Assembly: GCA_949746675.1 (NCBI GenBank)
Contig: CATKDT010000058.1
Location: forward strand, 1 to 55,266
Direction of reading: 5' to 3'
Source: an uncultured Clostridia bacterium
Lineage (GTDB): Bacteria; Bacillota; Clostridia; TANB77; CAG-508
Length of the DNA: 55,266 bases
Below the pieces are notes generated by a model. The model did not search any database. It saw only the letters and a list, made by a program, of their open reading frames with translations, and had not been told where the DNA came from. Of the stretch, positions 30,763 through 39,718 are shown in pieces; within the stretch, counting starts at the first letter, position 1, and each line of letters opens with the position of its first letter. Made by a program: the position numbers and the translations under genes.

Positions 30763-31161
30763 ATGGAAGTATTAGTTGGGACAGACATAATTGAAGTAGA
30801 AAGAATAAAAGATGCAATGCAAGATACAAATTTTATGAAAAAAGTTTTTACAACTAAAGAAATAGAATATTGCGAAAGTAAAAAAGAAAATATAAAATAC
30901 CAACACTATGCAGCCAGATTTTCAGGAAAAGAAGCAGTTTTCAAAGCAATATCAAAAAGTCTAAAAAACAAATATGATATATCATGGAAAAATATAGAAA
31001 TAACAAATGACGAAAATTTAAGGCCTGTAGCAAAAATTGTTTATGATACTGAAAAAGACAAACAAAATCTACAAGACATAATTAACACAAAAATTGATAT
31101 AAGCATTTCACATATAAAAGACTTAGCAGTTGCAACAGCAGTAGTAATATTAGAAAACTAG
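30763..31161 (+). CDS. acpS: Holo-[acyl-carrier-protein] synthase
   Basis: A 132-aa phosphopantetheinyl transferase that activates acyl carrier protein with the 4'-phosphopantetheine arm of CoA. The magnesium-binding motifs are present: GTDIIEVERI with Asp8, and ARFSGKEAVFKAI with Glu57. I chose ATG 30763, eight bases after AAAGG; the ATG at 30742 overlaps the promoter's downstream region and lacks a ribosome site. It is followed after 56 bases by tatD, probably in the same transcript. Confidence 0.95.
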   Translation: MEVLVGTDIIEVERIKDAMQDTNFMKKVFTTKEIEYCESKKENIKYQHYAARFSGKEAVFKAISKSLKNKYDISWKNIEITNDENLRPVAKIVYDTEKDKQNLQDIINTKIDISISHIKDLAVATAVVILEN

Positions 31162-31217
31162 AGAACAATAAATACTAAGAGAAAAGCTGTTTATATAATA
31201 ATTGAAAGGAAAGAAAA

Positions 31218-32045
31218 ATGGAATATTTTGACTCACACGCTCATTACGATGATGAGAAATTTGATGAAGATAGAGATGAATTAATACAATCACTAAAAAA
31301 CGAGAATGTAACAAAAGTAGTATCTGCAGGTTATTGCTTAGAAGGCTCAAAAAATGCAATAAAATTATCAGAAAAATATCCATTTATATATTGCACAGTT
31401 GGAATATCTCCAAACGATATAGAAAACAACTATCAGGAAGATATTACAGAAATTGACAAGATACTACAAGAATATTTGACTAAAAATGATGCACAAGAGC
31501 AAAATCAAGTAAAAGAAAATGCAAATAAAAATACAACAGGAAAAATAGTGGCAGTTGGGGAAATAGGACTTGACTATCACTATGACACAGACAAAGAAAC
31601 ACAAAAAATAGCATTTAAAAACCAAATAGAAATAGCAAATAAATATAATCTACCAATAGTGATACATACAAGAGATGCAGTATCAGACACATTGCAAATA
31701 CTAAAAGAAAATCCAGTAAATAAGAAAGGGGTATTTCACTGTTGCCCATTTAATCGCGAATTAGTAAAAGAAGCACTGAAATTAGGCTTTTATATATCAT
31801 TTTCTGGAACAGTAACTTTCAAAAATGCAAAAAATGCTGAAGAAATTGTAAACTTAGTTCCAAATGATAGATTTTTAATAGAAACAGACAGTCCATATTT
31901 AGCACCAGAGCCAGTTAGAGGTACTAGAAACAATTCAATAAATTTAAAATATATAGTCAAAAAGATAGCAGAATTTAAAGGCATGACAGAAGAAGAAATT
32001 GCCAAGTTATCTTATGAAAATACAGAAAGAATATTTAATATATAA
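31218..32045 (+). CDS. tatD: TatD-family metal-dependent DNase
   Basis: A 275-aa TIM-barrel hydrolase of the TatD family. Metal ligands are visible in FDSHAHYDDEKFD (His7, His9), AVGEIGLDYHYD (Glu near 115), PIVIHTRDA (His near 151), GVFHCCPF (His near 174) and IETDSPYLAP (Asp near 222). A Lys/Asn/Gln-rich insert (about 90-108) is unusual but harmless to the fold. The gene is second after acpS and ends in a terminator. Confidence 0.94.
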   Translation: MEYFDSHAHYDDEKFDEDRDELIQSLKNENVTKVVSAGYCLEGSKNAIKLSEKYPFIYCTVGISPNDIENNYQEDITEIDKILQEYLTKNDAQEQNQVKENANKNTTGKIVAVGEIGLDYHYDTDKETQKIAFKNQIEIANKYNLPIVIHTRDAVSDTLQILKENPVNKKGVFHCCPFNRELVKEALKLGFYISFSGTVTFKNAKNAEEIVNLVPNDRFLIETDSPYLAPEPVRGTRNNSINLKYIVKKIAEFKGMTEEEIAKLSYENTERIFNI

Positions 32046-32055
32046 CTAATAAAAG

Positions 32056-32089
32056 AAGTTTAATAAGTTTATACTTATAGACTTTTTTA
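32056..32089 (+). terminator. Terminator of acpS-tatD
   Basis: An imperfect stem of AAGTTTAATAAGT with ACTTATAGACTT, followed by a run of six T, ten bases after the tatD stop. Confidence 0.7.
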
Positions 32090-32111
32090 TTTTATAAAAA
32101 AAATTTCCAAA

Positions 32112-32145
32112 AGTCACTTACTAGTCACTATTGATAAATTATAAT
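32112..32145 (+). promoter_or_regulatory. Activator-type promoter with 11-bp direct repeats before the ABC genes
   Basis: AGTCACT occurs at 32112-32118 and 32123-32129, exactly 11 bp apart, and TATAAT follows at 32140-32145. The repeats occupy the -35 position and no TTGACA is seen. One-turn-spaced direct repeats are the usual sites of OmpR-family regulators, and such a regulator is encoded at 36220. Binding by it is inferred. Confidence 0.65.
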
Positions 32146-32243
32146 AATAATGAAATAACAAAAAGAGCATTCATATTAAACTTATTTGTAGAAAACACAT
32201 AGCAATAAAACAACAAAGCAAATTTGAAGGGAGAGAAAATAAA

Positions 32244-32915
32244 ATGGAGATTTTAAAAGTTGAAAACTTGTATAAAACATATGGAAAAGGAGAAAACGAA
32301 GTAATTGCACTAAATAATGTGTCATTTAGTGTCGAAAAAGGAGAATTTGTAGCAATCGTAGGAGCATCAGGAAGCGGAAAGTCAACGTTATTACACTTAA
32401 TAGGCGGAGTTGACAGACCAAGCAGTGGAAAGGTTTACATAGATGGAAAGGATATTTACCAGTTCAATGATGATGAATTGGCAATATTTAGAAGAAGACA
32501 GGTAGGACTAATTTATCAATTCTACAATCTAATACCAATATTAAATGTAGAAGAAAATATAACATTACCATTAGACCTAGATAACAGAACAGTTGAAAAA
32601 GATACACTAAAAAGTCTGATACAAACACTAGGGTTATCAGATAGAACAAAGCATCTTCCAAATGAACTATCAGGAGGACAACAACAACGTGTATCAATAG
32701 GAAGAGCAATGATAACAAACCCAAGCATTATACTTGCAGATGAGCCAACAGGAAACTTAGACTCAAAATCAAGTGATGAGATAGTATCGTTATTAAAAAA
32801 ATCAAATAAAGACTTTAAGCAAACAATCGTAATGATAACCCATAATATGGAAATAGCAAAAGTTGCTGATAGAATTATAAAAATTGAAGATGGAAGAATA
32901 ATCAAACAAGTATAA
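32244..32915 (+). CDS. ABC transporter ATP-binding protein (MacB/BceA type)
   Basis: A 223-aa ATPase of the LolD/MacB/BceA class. Walker A GASGSGKS is at 40-47, the Q-loop is in RRRQVGLIYQFYNLIP, the signature LSGGQQQR near 141, Walker B IILADEPTGNLDSKS near 163 and the H-loop MITHN near 200. It is the energiser for the FtsX-type permease 112 bases downstream. With the two-component system at 36220-38184 the set resembles antimicrobial-peptide sensing and resistance modules such as BceRS-BceAB; the inducing compound is unknown. ATG 32244 follows GGGAGAG. Confidence 0.95.
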   Translation: MEILKVENLYKTYGKGENEVIALNNVSFSVEKGEFVAIVGASGSGKSTLLHLIGGVDRPSSGKVYIDGKDIYQFNDDELAIFRRRQVGLIYQFYNLIPILNVEENITLPLDLDNRTVEKDTLKSLIQTLGLSDRTKHLPNELSGGQQQRVSIGRAMITNPSIILADEPTGNLDSKSSDEIVSLLKKSNKDFKQTIVMITHNMEIAKVADRIIKIEDGRIIKQV

Positions 32916-33027
32916 AGCCAAGATTGTATAAAATTCGACAAAAATATTATAACAACAAATTTATAAATTATATAATTTTTAAGGTAAAAGACTTAAGATT
33001 AGAAAATAAAAGGAAGGGAAAACAAAA

Positions 33028-35613
33028 ATGAATATTCTTAGTAAATTATCAATAAAAAACTTGAAGCTTAACAAAAAAAGAACTATAAGTACAATTATAG
33101 GTATAATGCTATCAGTAGCGCTAATCTGTGCTGTATGTGGATTTGGAGTAAGCGCACAGACAACACTTGTAGAAAATGCAACAAATGAAGCGGGATATTA
33201 TCATTTAAAAATATTAGGAATAAATGATAGTCAAATAGAAGATTTAAAAAGTAATAGAGACATAGCAAATATATATCAAGTAAAAAGATGTGGATATGGT
33301 AAATTGGATGAAATTCTAAATAAAAGCAAGCCTTTTGTACAGCTATTTTCAATGAATAACGAAACTTTTGAAAACTTAAAGTTTACATTAATCGAAGGGA
33401 GATTTCCAAGAAACAGTAATGAAGTAATAATAAGCAAAACATTAAACCAAAATTTAGAAAAGCCATACAAGCTAGGGGACAAGATTAGTGCTAATATTGG
33501 AGAAAGGCAATCAAATGAAGGATATACATTAGACAGTTCAAATCCATATAATGAAGGACTAGAAAAAGTAGTAAATTCAACAAAATACGACTTTACAATA
33601 GTAGGAATAATGGAAAGACCAGATGCGAGATTTGAGCCATATTCAGACCCAGGATATACATTAATAACTAAAGGAGTAGAAAAAGGTTCAACAGACGTAT
33701 TTATAAGTTTTAAAAATCCAAAACAATATAAAACAACAATTCCAGAACTTTTAGGAACCAAAAGTTATAAAGATGCAAGTGCAGGAATAGTTAAATCAGC
33801 AGAGCCTGCAAAATTCGACAATTACGAGATAAACACAGAACTTTTAAGATGGGAAGTATTTGCATTCTCAGATTCAACAGTAACAATGTTATATACAGTA
33901 ATAACAGTAATAATTATAATAATAATATTTACAAGTATATTCTGCATTAGAAACTCATTTACAATAGCAATGACAGAAAAAATAAAAATGTATTCAATGC
34001 TATCAAGTGTAGGAACAACTAAAAAACAAATAAAAAAGAATGTAATAACTGAAGGATTAATACTTGGAATAGTAGGAATTCCACTAGGGATAGTAACAGG
34101 TTTTTTAGCAGTATTTATAGTACTTCAAATTGTAAATAGTATATTAGGAGATTATCTATTAAGCCATGTTGATGGATTAATATTTAAAATAACACTTTTA
34201 CCAGTTATTGTTTCGGTAATATTAGGATTAGTTACAATTTATTTGTCAGCACGAAGTTCAGCAAAAAAAGCAAGTAAAATTAGTCCAATAGAAGGTTTAA
34301 GAAATTCAAATGAAATAAAAATAAAAAGCAAAAAATTAAAAGCACCAAGAATTATAACAAAATTATTCAAAACAGGAGGAACACTAGCTTACAAGAATTT
34401 AAAGAGAAGTAAGAAGAAATATAGAACTACAGTAATATCAATAACAGTTAGTATATTTACATTTATAACAATGAATGCGTTTATAACAAATGTATTCAGT
34501 ATAACAGGAAACTATTATCAAGACTATAATTATAACATTTCAGTTAATGGAGGCAATGGAAAAATATCAGAGGAAACAGCAGAAAAAATTATAACAAATC
34601 AAAGTATAGAAAATTATTCATTAATTTATAATGAAAAAGACCCAGGATTAGACTTAAAGATTAGAGATTTAAATAAAATAAATGACCTTGAAAACTGGCC
34701 ACTTGATGAAATACAAAAATACGATGAAGTAAATGAAGTATTTATATCAACAGGAGATAGATATTCAGAGCCAATGTTAGTAGCACTAAATAATGAGGCA
34801 TTTAAAAAATTTGTAAAAGAAATAGGAAAAAATTACAAAGATGTCGAAAAAACAGGCATATTGTGTGATACATATTTAAGATATGTAAATGACAAACAGA
34901 TAGAACAAAGAAGATACACAATAAAAAAAGGAGAAGCTATTGATGGGAAATTAAACGGAAAAGATATACAAATAAAAATAGGAGCTACATCTGAAGTAAA
35001 ACCAGATGGACTAAAAAATAGTTATTATGAGGGGGGATATTTAATAGTAAATAAAGATGATTATCCAAATATCAACTTTCAGTTAGAACACATAACAATA
35101 CAATCAAATGATACAACAAACTTACAAAAATATATAGAAAGCATTGACAGTACATTAAATATATATAACTTAGAGGACACAGCAAAAGAAGAAAAGGCAA
35201 TGGTATTAGTAGTAAAGATATTCTTATATGGATTTATTATGGTAATTACATTAATAGGAGTAACAAATATATTTAATACCATAACTTCAAATATGGAATT
35301 ACGTCAAAAAGAATTTGCAATGTTAAAATCTATAGGAATGACAAAAAAAGAATTTAATAGAATGATAAATTTAGAAACAATATTTTATGGAACAAAAGCT
35401 TGGATATATGGTACAATATCAGGACTTATAGGAACATATGCAATTTATAAAGCATTTTCAATAAAAATAGAAAAAGGAATATATATCCCAACAGATGCAA
35501 TAATAATTTCAGCAATATTTGTATTTATATTCATATATTTAATAATGAGATATTCTATATCAAAAATCAACAAACAGAATACAATAGACACAATTAGAAA
35601 AGAGAATATATAA
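33028..35613 (+). CDS. ABC transporter permease, FtsX/MacB type with two FtsX domains
   Basis: An 861-aa permease. After an N-terminal helix (about 20-42) comes a long extracytoplasmic domain (about 43-285), three helices (about 290-408, FtsX domain 1), a second copy of the N-terminal helix (about 468-490), another extracytoplasmic domain, and FtsX domain 2 (about 730-845, with MELRQKEFAMLKSIGMTKKEF). This doubled layout with two large outside domains is typical of ABC3-type permeases working with MacB-like ATPases; BceB-like permeases have ten helices and a single large domain, so the match to BceB is not exact. Partner of the ATPase at 32244. Confidence 0.93.
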   Translation: MNILSKLSIKNLKLNKKRTISTIIGIMLSVALICAVCGFGVSAQTTLVENATNEAGYYHLKILGINDSQIEDLKSNRDIANIYQVKRCGYGKLDEILNKSKPFVQLFSMNNETFENLKFTLIEGRFPRNSNEVIISKTLNQNLEKPYKLGDKISANIGERQSNEGYTLDSSNPYNEGLEKVVNSTKYDFTIVGIMERPDARFEPYSDPGYTLITKGVEKGSTDVFISFKNPKQYKTTIPELLGTKSYKDASAGIVKSAEPAKFDNYEINTELLRWEVFAFSDSTVTMLYTVITVIIIIIIFTSIFCIRNSFTIAMTEKIKMYSMLSSVGTTKKQIKKNVITEGLILGIVGIPLGIVTGFLAVFIVLQIVNSILGDYLLSHVDGLIFKITLLPVIVSVILGLVTIYLSARSSAKKASKISPIEGLRNSNEIKIKSKKLKAPRIITKLFKTGGTLAYKNLKRSKKKYRTTVISITVSIFTFITMNAFITNVFSITGNYYQDYNYNISVNGGNGKISEETAEKIITNQSIENYSLIYNEKDPGLDLKIRDLNKINDLENWPLDEIQKYDEVNEVFISTGDRYSEPMLVALNNEAFKKFVKEIGKNYKDVEKTGILCDTYLRYVNDKQIEQRRYTIKKGEAIDGKLNGKDIQIKIGATSEVKPDGLKNSYYEGGYLIVNKDDYPNINFQLEHITIQSNDTTNLQKYIESIDSTLNIYNLEDTAKEEKAMVLVVKIFLYGFIMVITLIGVTNIFNTITSNMELRQKEFAMLKSIGMTKKEFNRMINLETIFYGTKAWIYGTISGLIGTYAIYKAFSIKIEKGIYIPTDAIIISAIFVFIFIYLIMRYSISKINKQNTIDTIRKENI

Positions 35614-35621
35614 ATAACATA

Positions 35622-35673
35622 AATAATAAGTCAGAAAACGAGTTTAAAAAATACTTTTCTGGCTTATTATTTT
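35622..35673 (+). terminator. Long hairpin after the permease gene
   Basis: A 17-bp stem, AATAATAAGTCAGAAAA with TTTTCTGGCTTATTATT, with one G-T pair and a 16-base loop. It ends in TT TTG, and separates the transporter from csaA. Confidence 0.7.
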
Positions 35674-35751
35674 GACTATTTTGATATACATTTTTTTATA
35701 ATAATGTTATAATGAGAACAATTAATTTTTGGTTATGATGGAGGAGAAAAA

Positions 35752-36081
35752 ATGTTAAGTATTGATGACTTTGATAAGGTAGATATGAGAGTAGGGACTA
35801 TTATTGATGTTGGAGTAAACAAAAGAGCAAGAAAACCTGCTTACAAAATAAAAATAGATGTTGGAGAAGATATTGGAATTAAGAATTCATCAGCACAGAT
35901 AACTGACTTATATTCAATGGAGGAATTAGTAGGAAAGCAAGTAATAGTTGTTACAAACTTTGAACCAATGAGAATAGCCGATGTAAAAAGTGAAGTTAGA
36001 ATATTAGGTGCAGACACTAAAGAAGGATGTGTAATTCTTAACCCAGAAAGAAAAGTTGAAAATGGTAGCAAAATATTTTAA
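35752..36081 (+). CDS. csaA: tRNA-binding domain protein, CsaA type
   Basis: A 109-aa OB-fold protein of the CsaA/tRNA-binding-domain family: FDKVDMRVGTIIDVGVNKRARKPAYKIKID, SSAQITDLY, GKQVIVVTNFEPMRIADVKSEVRILGA. The length matches B. subtilis CsaA (110 aa), which has chaperone-like activity and binds tRNA. ATG 35752 follows GGAGG. It has its own AT-rich promoter region with TATAAT near 35711. It is an odd neighbour between an ABC transporter and its likely two-component regulator, and nothing links it to them functionally. Confidence 0.92.
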   Translation: MLSIDDFDKVDMRVGTIIDVGVNKRARKPAYKIKIDVGEDIGIKNSSAQITDLYSMEELVGKQVIVVTNFEPMRIADVKSEVRILGADTKEGCVILNPERKVENGSKIF

Positions 36082-36219
36082 CACACAAATTAGTCAATAA
36101 GTTATTTATAAAGGGAGATTATCTATATAAAAAGTTTAAAAAAGATTGCTTGGAATATTTGGAAGAATCTATTTATATAGAAAAAACAGGAAATATATTA
36201 GAGAGGGAGTAATATAAAA

Positions 36220-36879
36220 GTGAATATATTATTAGTAGAAGATAATGAAGTACTTGCAAAAGGTTTAATATACTCTTTAGAGCAAAAAAAATATAAAATC
36301 ATATATACAACTACTGTAAACAAAGCTTTGCAAGAGCTAAAAAACAATACAATAGATTTTGTAATATTAGATATATCACTTCCAGATGGAAATGGATTTG
36401 ATTTATATAAAAATTACATAAAATCAAAAGATATTCCAACTATATTTCTTACAGCAAGAGATGATGAAAGTGATATAGTAAAAGGGTTAGAACTAGGTGC
36501 AGAAGATTATATAACAAAACCATTTGGTGTAAAAGAGTTACTTACAAGAATAAACAAAATAGTGCTTAGAAAAAGAAAAAACACCATAATACAAGTAAAA
36601 GATATATATTTCGACATGGATAAAATGACAGTAAAAAGAAAAGATAAAGAAATTACACTTACAAGTTTAGAGCTTAAAATATTGCATTTGCTGTTACAAA
36701 ACATCAACAAAGTAGTAACAAGAAATGATATTATTGAGAAAATATGGGAATGGACAGGAAATGATGTAAACGATAATACAGTAACTGTATATTTAAAAAG
36801 AATAAGAGAAAAATTACAAACTGATATAATTATTACGATTAAAGGTATAGGATATAGAATAGACGAGGATGAAAAATAA
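36220..36879 (+). CDS. OmpR-family response regulator
   Basis: A 219-aa regulator with a receiver domain (acidic pair ED at 7-8, phosphoacceptor Asp51 in VILDISLPDGNG, Lys100 in ITKPFG) and a C-terminal winged helix (about 125-217, LTSLELKILHLLLQN and DNTVTVYLKRIREKL). GTG start at 36220 follows GAGGGAG. The histidine kinase gene starts 45 bases downstream. The likely target is the repeat-bearing promoter at 32112 before the ABC genes. Confidence 0.95.
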   Translation: MNILLVEDNEVLAKGLIYSLEQKKYKIIYTTTVNKALQELKNNTIDFVILDISLPDGNGFDLYKNYIKSKDIPTIFLTARDDESDIVKGLELGAEDYITKPFGVKELLTRINKIVLRKRKNTIIQVKDIYFDMDKMTVKRKDKEITLTSLELKILHLLLQNINKVVTRNDIIEKIWEWTGNDVNDNTVTVYLKRIREKLQTDIIITIKGIGYRIDEDEK

Positions 36880-36924
36880 ATAATTTTGTCGAAAAATATA
36901 AAAAAACATTGAAAGGAAAGCAAC

Positions 36925-38184
36925 GTGAAAAATAAAGTCGAATTAAAGAAAACAATAATAACAATATTAGCAATAATTATAATTTTTATGGTAGGTTTTG
37001 GAGTGCTATTATATACACAGTATAGAACATATAATATAAATTTTAATGAGAAGATTAGCGAAATTTGTAGTAAAATAGTAGAAAAATACCCAAAAGTAGA
37101 AAAAAGAGAGCTAGTAGAAATATTAAATTCTGCTGCCGGTAAAAAAGATAAAGCAAATATTCAAAACTCAACAAATGAAGTAGTAACTAGTAACACAATA
37201 CTTAGAGACTATGGAATTGATTTAGAAAAAGACACAGTATTACTTGCAAACGACAAAGAATTCAAGCAATTTATTATAATAGATATTACATCACTAATTT
37301 TGTTATTTATTGTAATAATATGTATATTTATGAAGTATTATAGGAATAGAAATAATAAACTTAATGAGATAACAAAATATATAGAACAAATAAATAAAGG
37401 AAATTATAAACTTAATATTGAAGATAATACTGAAGATGAGTTATCAATATTAAAAAATGAGTTATATAAAACTACAGTAATGTTAAAAGAAGTTGCGGAA
37501 AATTCACTAAATGACAAAATAGAACTAAAAGACTCTTTATCTGACATATCTCATCAATTAAAAACACCAATAACATCAATATTAATAATGCTTGACAATA
37601 TACAAGACAATAAAGATATGGATATAGAAACAAAGAGTGAATTTATAAAAGATATAAAAAGAGAAGTAATAAATGTAAGATTTTTAGTAGAAAGCTTACT
37701 AAAATTGTCGAAAATTGACAGCAACTCGATAAATTTTATAAATAAAGAAGTAACAATAAGAGAAATAATAAAAGAAGCAATAAAAAATGTAGAAATGTTA
37801 GGAGAACTACATAATGTAAAAATTCAAGTAATAGGAAACTCAATGGATACTATAATTTGCGACTTAAAATGGCAAGTAGAGGCAATAACAAACATATTAA
37901 AAAACGCAATAGAACATTCTAACGAAAACAGCACAATAGAAATTAGATATGAAAAAAATAAATTGTATGCAAAAATAGAAATAGAAGACCATGGAGTAGG
38001 AATAGATGAAAGTGATATCCAACATATATTTGAACGTTTTTACAAAGGAAAGAATTCATCTTCTGAGAGTGTTGGTATAGGATTAGCTTTGTCAAAATCA
38101 ATAATAGAAAGTAACAATGGATATATCCAAGTAGACTCTGAAAAAAACAAAGGATCAAAATTTATAATCAAATACTTAGATTAG
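36925..38184 (+). CDS. Sensor histidine kinase
   Basis: A 419-aa membrane kinase. Two transmembrane helices (about 9-30 and 113-135) enclose a short extracytoplasmic domain of about 80 residues. A HAMP-like linker leads to the H box SDISHQLKTPITSIL (His near 210), the N box AITNILKNAIEHSNEN, and G boxes DHGVGIDESDI, FERFYKG and GIGLALSKSII. GTG start at 36925. Partner of the regulator just upstream; probably senses envelope stress or a peptide relevant to the ABC transporter at 32244-35613. Confidence 0.95.
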   Translation: MKNKVELKKTIITILAIIIIFMVGFGVLLYTQYRTYNINFNEKISEICSKIVEKYPKVEKRELVEILNSAAGKKDKANIQNSTNEVVTSNTILRDYGIDLEKDTVLLANDKEFKQFIIIDITSLILLFIVIICIFMKYYRNRNNKLNEITKYIEQINKGNYKLNIEDNTEDELSILKNELYKTTVMLKEVAENSLNDKIELKDSLSDISHQLKTPITSILIMLDNIQDNKDMDIETKSEFIKDIKREVINVRFLVESLLKLSKIDSNSINFINKEVTIREIIKEAIKNVEMLGELHNVKIQVIGNSMDTIICDLKWQVEAITNILKNAIEHSNENSTIEIRYEKNKLYAKIEIEDHGVGIDESDIQHIFERFYKGKNSSSESVGIGLALSKSIIESNNGYIQVDSEKNKGSKFIIKYLD

Positions 38185-38227
38185 ATGATAACCTACATGA
38201 ATTACAACATTTAACAACAAAATTCTA

Positions 38228-38256
38228 TTTACAAAAATGTAGTATAATGATATAAT
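38228..38256 (+). promoter_or_regulatory. Promoter of the SSB-like gene
   Basis: TTTACA (38228-38233), 17 bases, TATAAT (38251-38256). It implies a leader of about 135 bases, which includes the palindrome GCAGAATTCTGC near 38315. Confidence 0.6.
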
Positions 38257-38396
38257 AGCAATATCATGTTATAGTATATATAGATGAAGAATAATTTCTT
38301 TGTTTAATTTTATGCAGAATTCTGCGTATTTACAAATGATGTTTATTCTTTTACTGTATATATGTTTATAGGATTAAAAGAAAGGGAGAATGCACA

Positions 38397-39137
38397 ATGC
38401 CAGGAAACACACACAAATGGTCTCTGCGGGAGACAATGCGACAGTACGAGAAAACGCAAAAAAATTCACGAGACTATTTCATGAGCAACAACAAAGTCAT
38501 TATTTTTGGCAAAGCAGAAACGAACCTTGAGCGACATCATAAAGTTGAACACGAAGTTTTTTACTGTGTAACACTGGAAGTAGTACGTACAGATGGTCAA
38601 GTTGATCATATTCCTGTGCTGATTTCCAGTACCATTATGCAGAAAAAGAATCTGAATAATCCTTTTAAAGGAAGCTTTATTGAGGTTGCAGGCCAATATC
38701 GTTCATACGATCTTATTAATGATGGAGCTAGACAAGTATGCCTTTTTGTTTTGGCAAAGAATGTATCACTGTTTACTAAACAGGCACGCATCCAAAAACG
38801 AATGGGGAAAAATGTAATTTTTCTTGATGGTTGTGTTGCTGACTATCCAATCATTCATTTTGCAAACGATAATATGGAGGTGACAGAATTAGTTCTAGAA
38901 GTTCCAAGGAATTTTGCTAAGTTTTACTACATTCCTTGTATTATGTATGGTAAGTATGCAGAACTTGCAACTACTCTAAGAGCTGGAGACTACATGGCAT
39001 TCTATGGGCAAATTCAAAATAGGCAACGTTCAATTTACAACAATGCGTTTATCTGTATGTGTGATTATTGCACTACACATCAGGTTCTGGTAACAGACAT
39101 ACAAACATCACCGATGTTTAGACGTGCAACAAATTAA
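38397..39137 (+). CDS. Single-stranded DNA-binding-like protein with two OB folds
   Basis: A 246-aa protein related to clostridial tandem SSB-like proteins. The first OB fold (about 30-125) has KVIIFGKAE, HEVFYCVTLEVVRTDGQVDHIPVLIS and FIEVAGQYRSYDLI. The second (about 140-245) has NVIFLDGCVADYPII, VTELVLEVPR, YYIPCIMYGKYAELATTLRAGD and MAFYGQIQNRQRS. Such proteins are related to SSB but are distinct from the replication SSB. The gene is clearly richer in G+C than its neighbours and carries one in-frame CGG near 38424, so it may be of plasmid or phage origin. ATG 38397 follows AAAGGGAG. It has its own promoter and terminator. Confidence 0.8.
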   Translation: MPGNTHKWSLRETMRQYEKTQKNSRDYFMSNNKVIIFGKAETNLERHHKVEHEVFYCVTLEVVRTDGQVDHIPVLISSTIMQKKNLNNPFKGSFIEVAGQYRSYDLINDGARQVCLFVLAKNVSLFTKQARIQKRMGKNVIFLDGCVADYPIIHFANDNMEVTELVLEVPRNFAKFYYIPCIMYGKYAELATTLRAGDYMAFYGQIQNRQRSIYNNAFICMCDYCTTHQVLVTDIQTSPMFRRATN

Positions 39138-39203
39138 TCATTATCTCATGACACAAGTTTCAATAAAATGGAACATAATACTATTGGTAAGAGAATTTTA
39201 AAA

Positions 39204-39246
39204 GGCAGAGAAGTTGATAAAACAGCTTCTCTGCCTTGTTTTTTTC
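39204..39246 (+). terminator. Terminator of the SSB-like gene
   Basis: GGCAGAGAAG and CTTCTCTGCC form a perfect 10-bp stem, followed by TTG and a run of seven T. Confidence 0.93.
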
Positions 39247-39298
39247 TCAAATGAAAAAATAAATTCTCCTTATTTTTTGTTAAATTTTTCAAAATATA

Positions 39299-39327
39299 TT
39301 GACAAAGTCAATTTATTAGTTTATAAT
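39299..39327 (+). promoter_or_regulatory. Promoter of the initiator tRNA
   Basis: TTGACA (39299-39304), 17 bases, TATAAT (39322-39327): a full consensus promoter 17 bases before the tRNA. Confidence 0.9.
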
Positions 39328-39343
39328 AGATAAAGTTAGACAT

Positions 39344-39419
39344 CGCGGGGTGGAGCAGTTGGTAGCTCGCAGGGCTCATAACCCTGAGGTCGTAGGTTCG
39401 AGCCCTACCCCCGCAACCA
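39344..39419 (+). tRNA. Initiator tRNA-fMet (CAT)
   Basis: A 76-base cloverleaf including an encoded CCA. The anticodon loop CTCATAA gives CAT. It is the initiator rather than an elongator: the first base pair is an unpaired C-A, and the anticodon stem ends in three G-C pairs (GGG/CCC). Both are required by initiation factors and formylase. Confidence 0.95.
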
Positions 39420-39432
39420 AAGAAATCTATAA

Positions 39433-39463
39433 AAAGAGAAATACCACAGTGGTATTTCTCTTT
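39433..39463. terminator. Bidirectional terminator between tRNA-fMet and the SASP gene
   Basis: AAAGAGAAATACCAC and GTGGTATTTCTCTTT form a near-perfect stem with A/T runs on both sides. It would end the tRNA transcript on one strand and the spore-protein transcript on the other. Confidence 0.8.
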
Positions 39464-39511
39464 CACTTATAAATTTTATCTTACGTGAATAGTCTACTAA
39501 TCTAATATAAA

Positions 39512-39697
39512 CTATCTTAATTGTGATTCAGCTTGTTGAATCATTTTCTTAACCATGTTACCACCGATTTTACCAGCGTCTTTTGCTGATATATCACCGT
39601 TGTAACCATCTTTTAAAGATACACCAACTTCGTTAGCAACTTCATATTTGAATTTCTTTAAAGCTTCTGGTTCATTTTTACCTTTTGAGTTTGCCAT
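39512..39697 (-). CDS. Small acid-soluble spore protein, alpha/beta type
   Basis: A 61-aa DNA-binding spore protein that coats and protects spore DNA. The GPR-protease recognition region KYEVANEVGVSL and the conserved C-terminal block GDISAKDAGKIGGNMVKKMI are intact. ATG at 39697 is eight bases after GGAGG; a GTG at 39706 would add three residues but overlaps that site. It would be made late in the forespore, normally under sigma-G, though I could not point to a convincing sigma-G promoter. It is the best evidence here for a spore-forming host. Confidence 0.95.
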   Translation of the reverse strand: MANSKGKNEPEALKKFKYEVANEVGVSLKDGYNGDISAKDAGKIGGNMVKKMIQQAESQLR

Positions 39698-39718
39698 GAT
39701 TTTCACCTCCGTATATTA

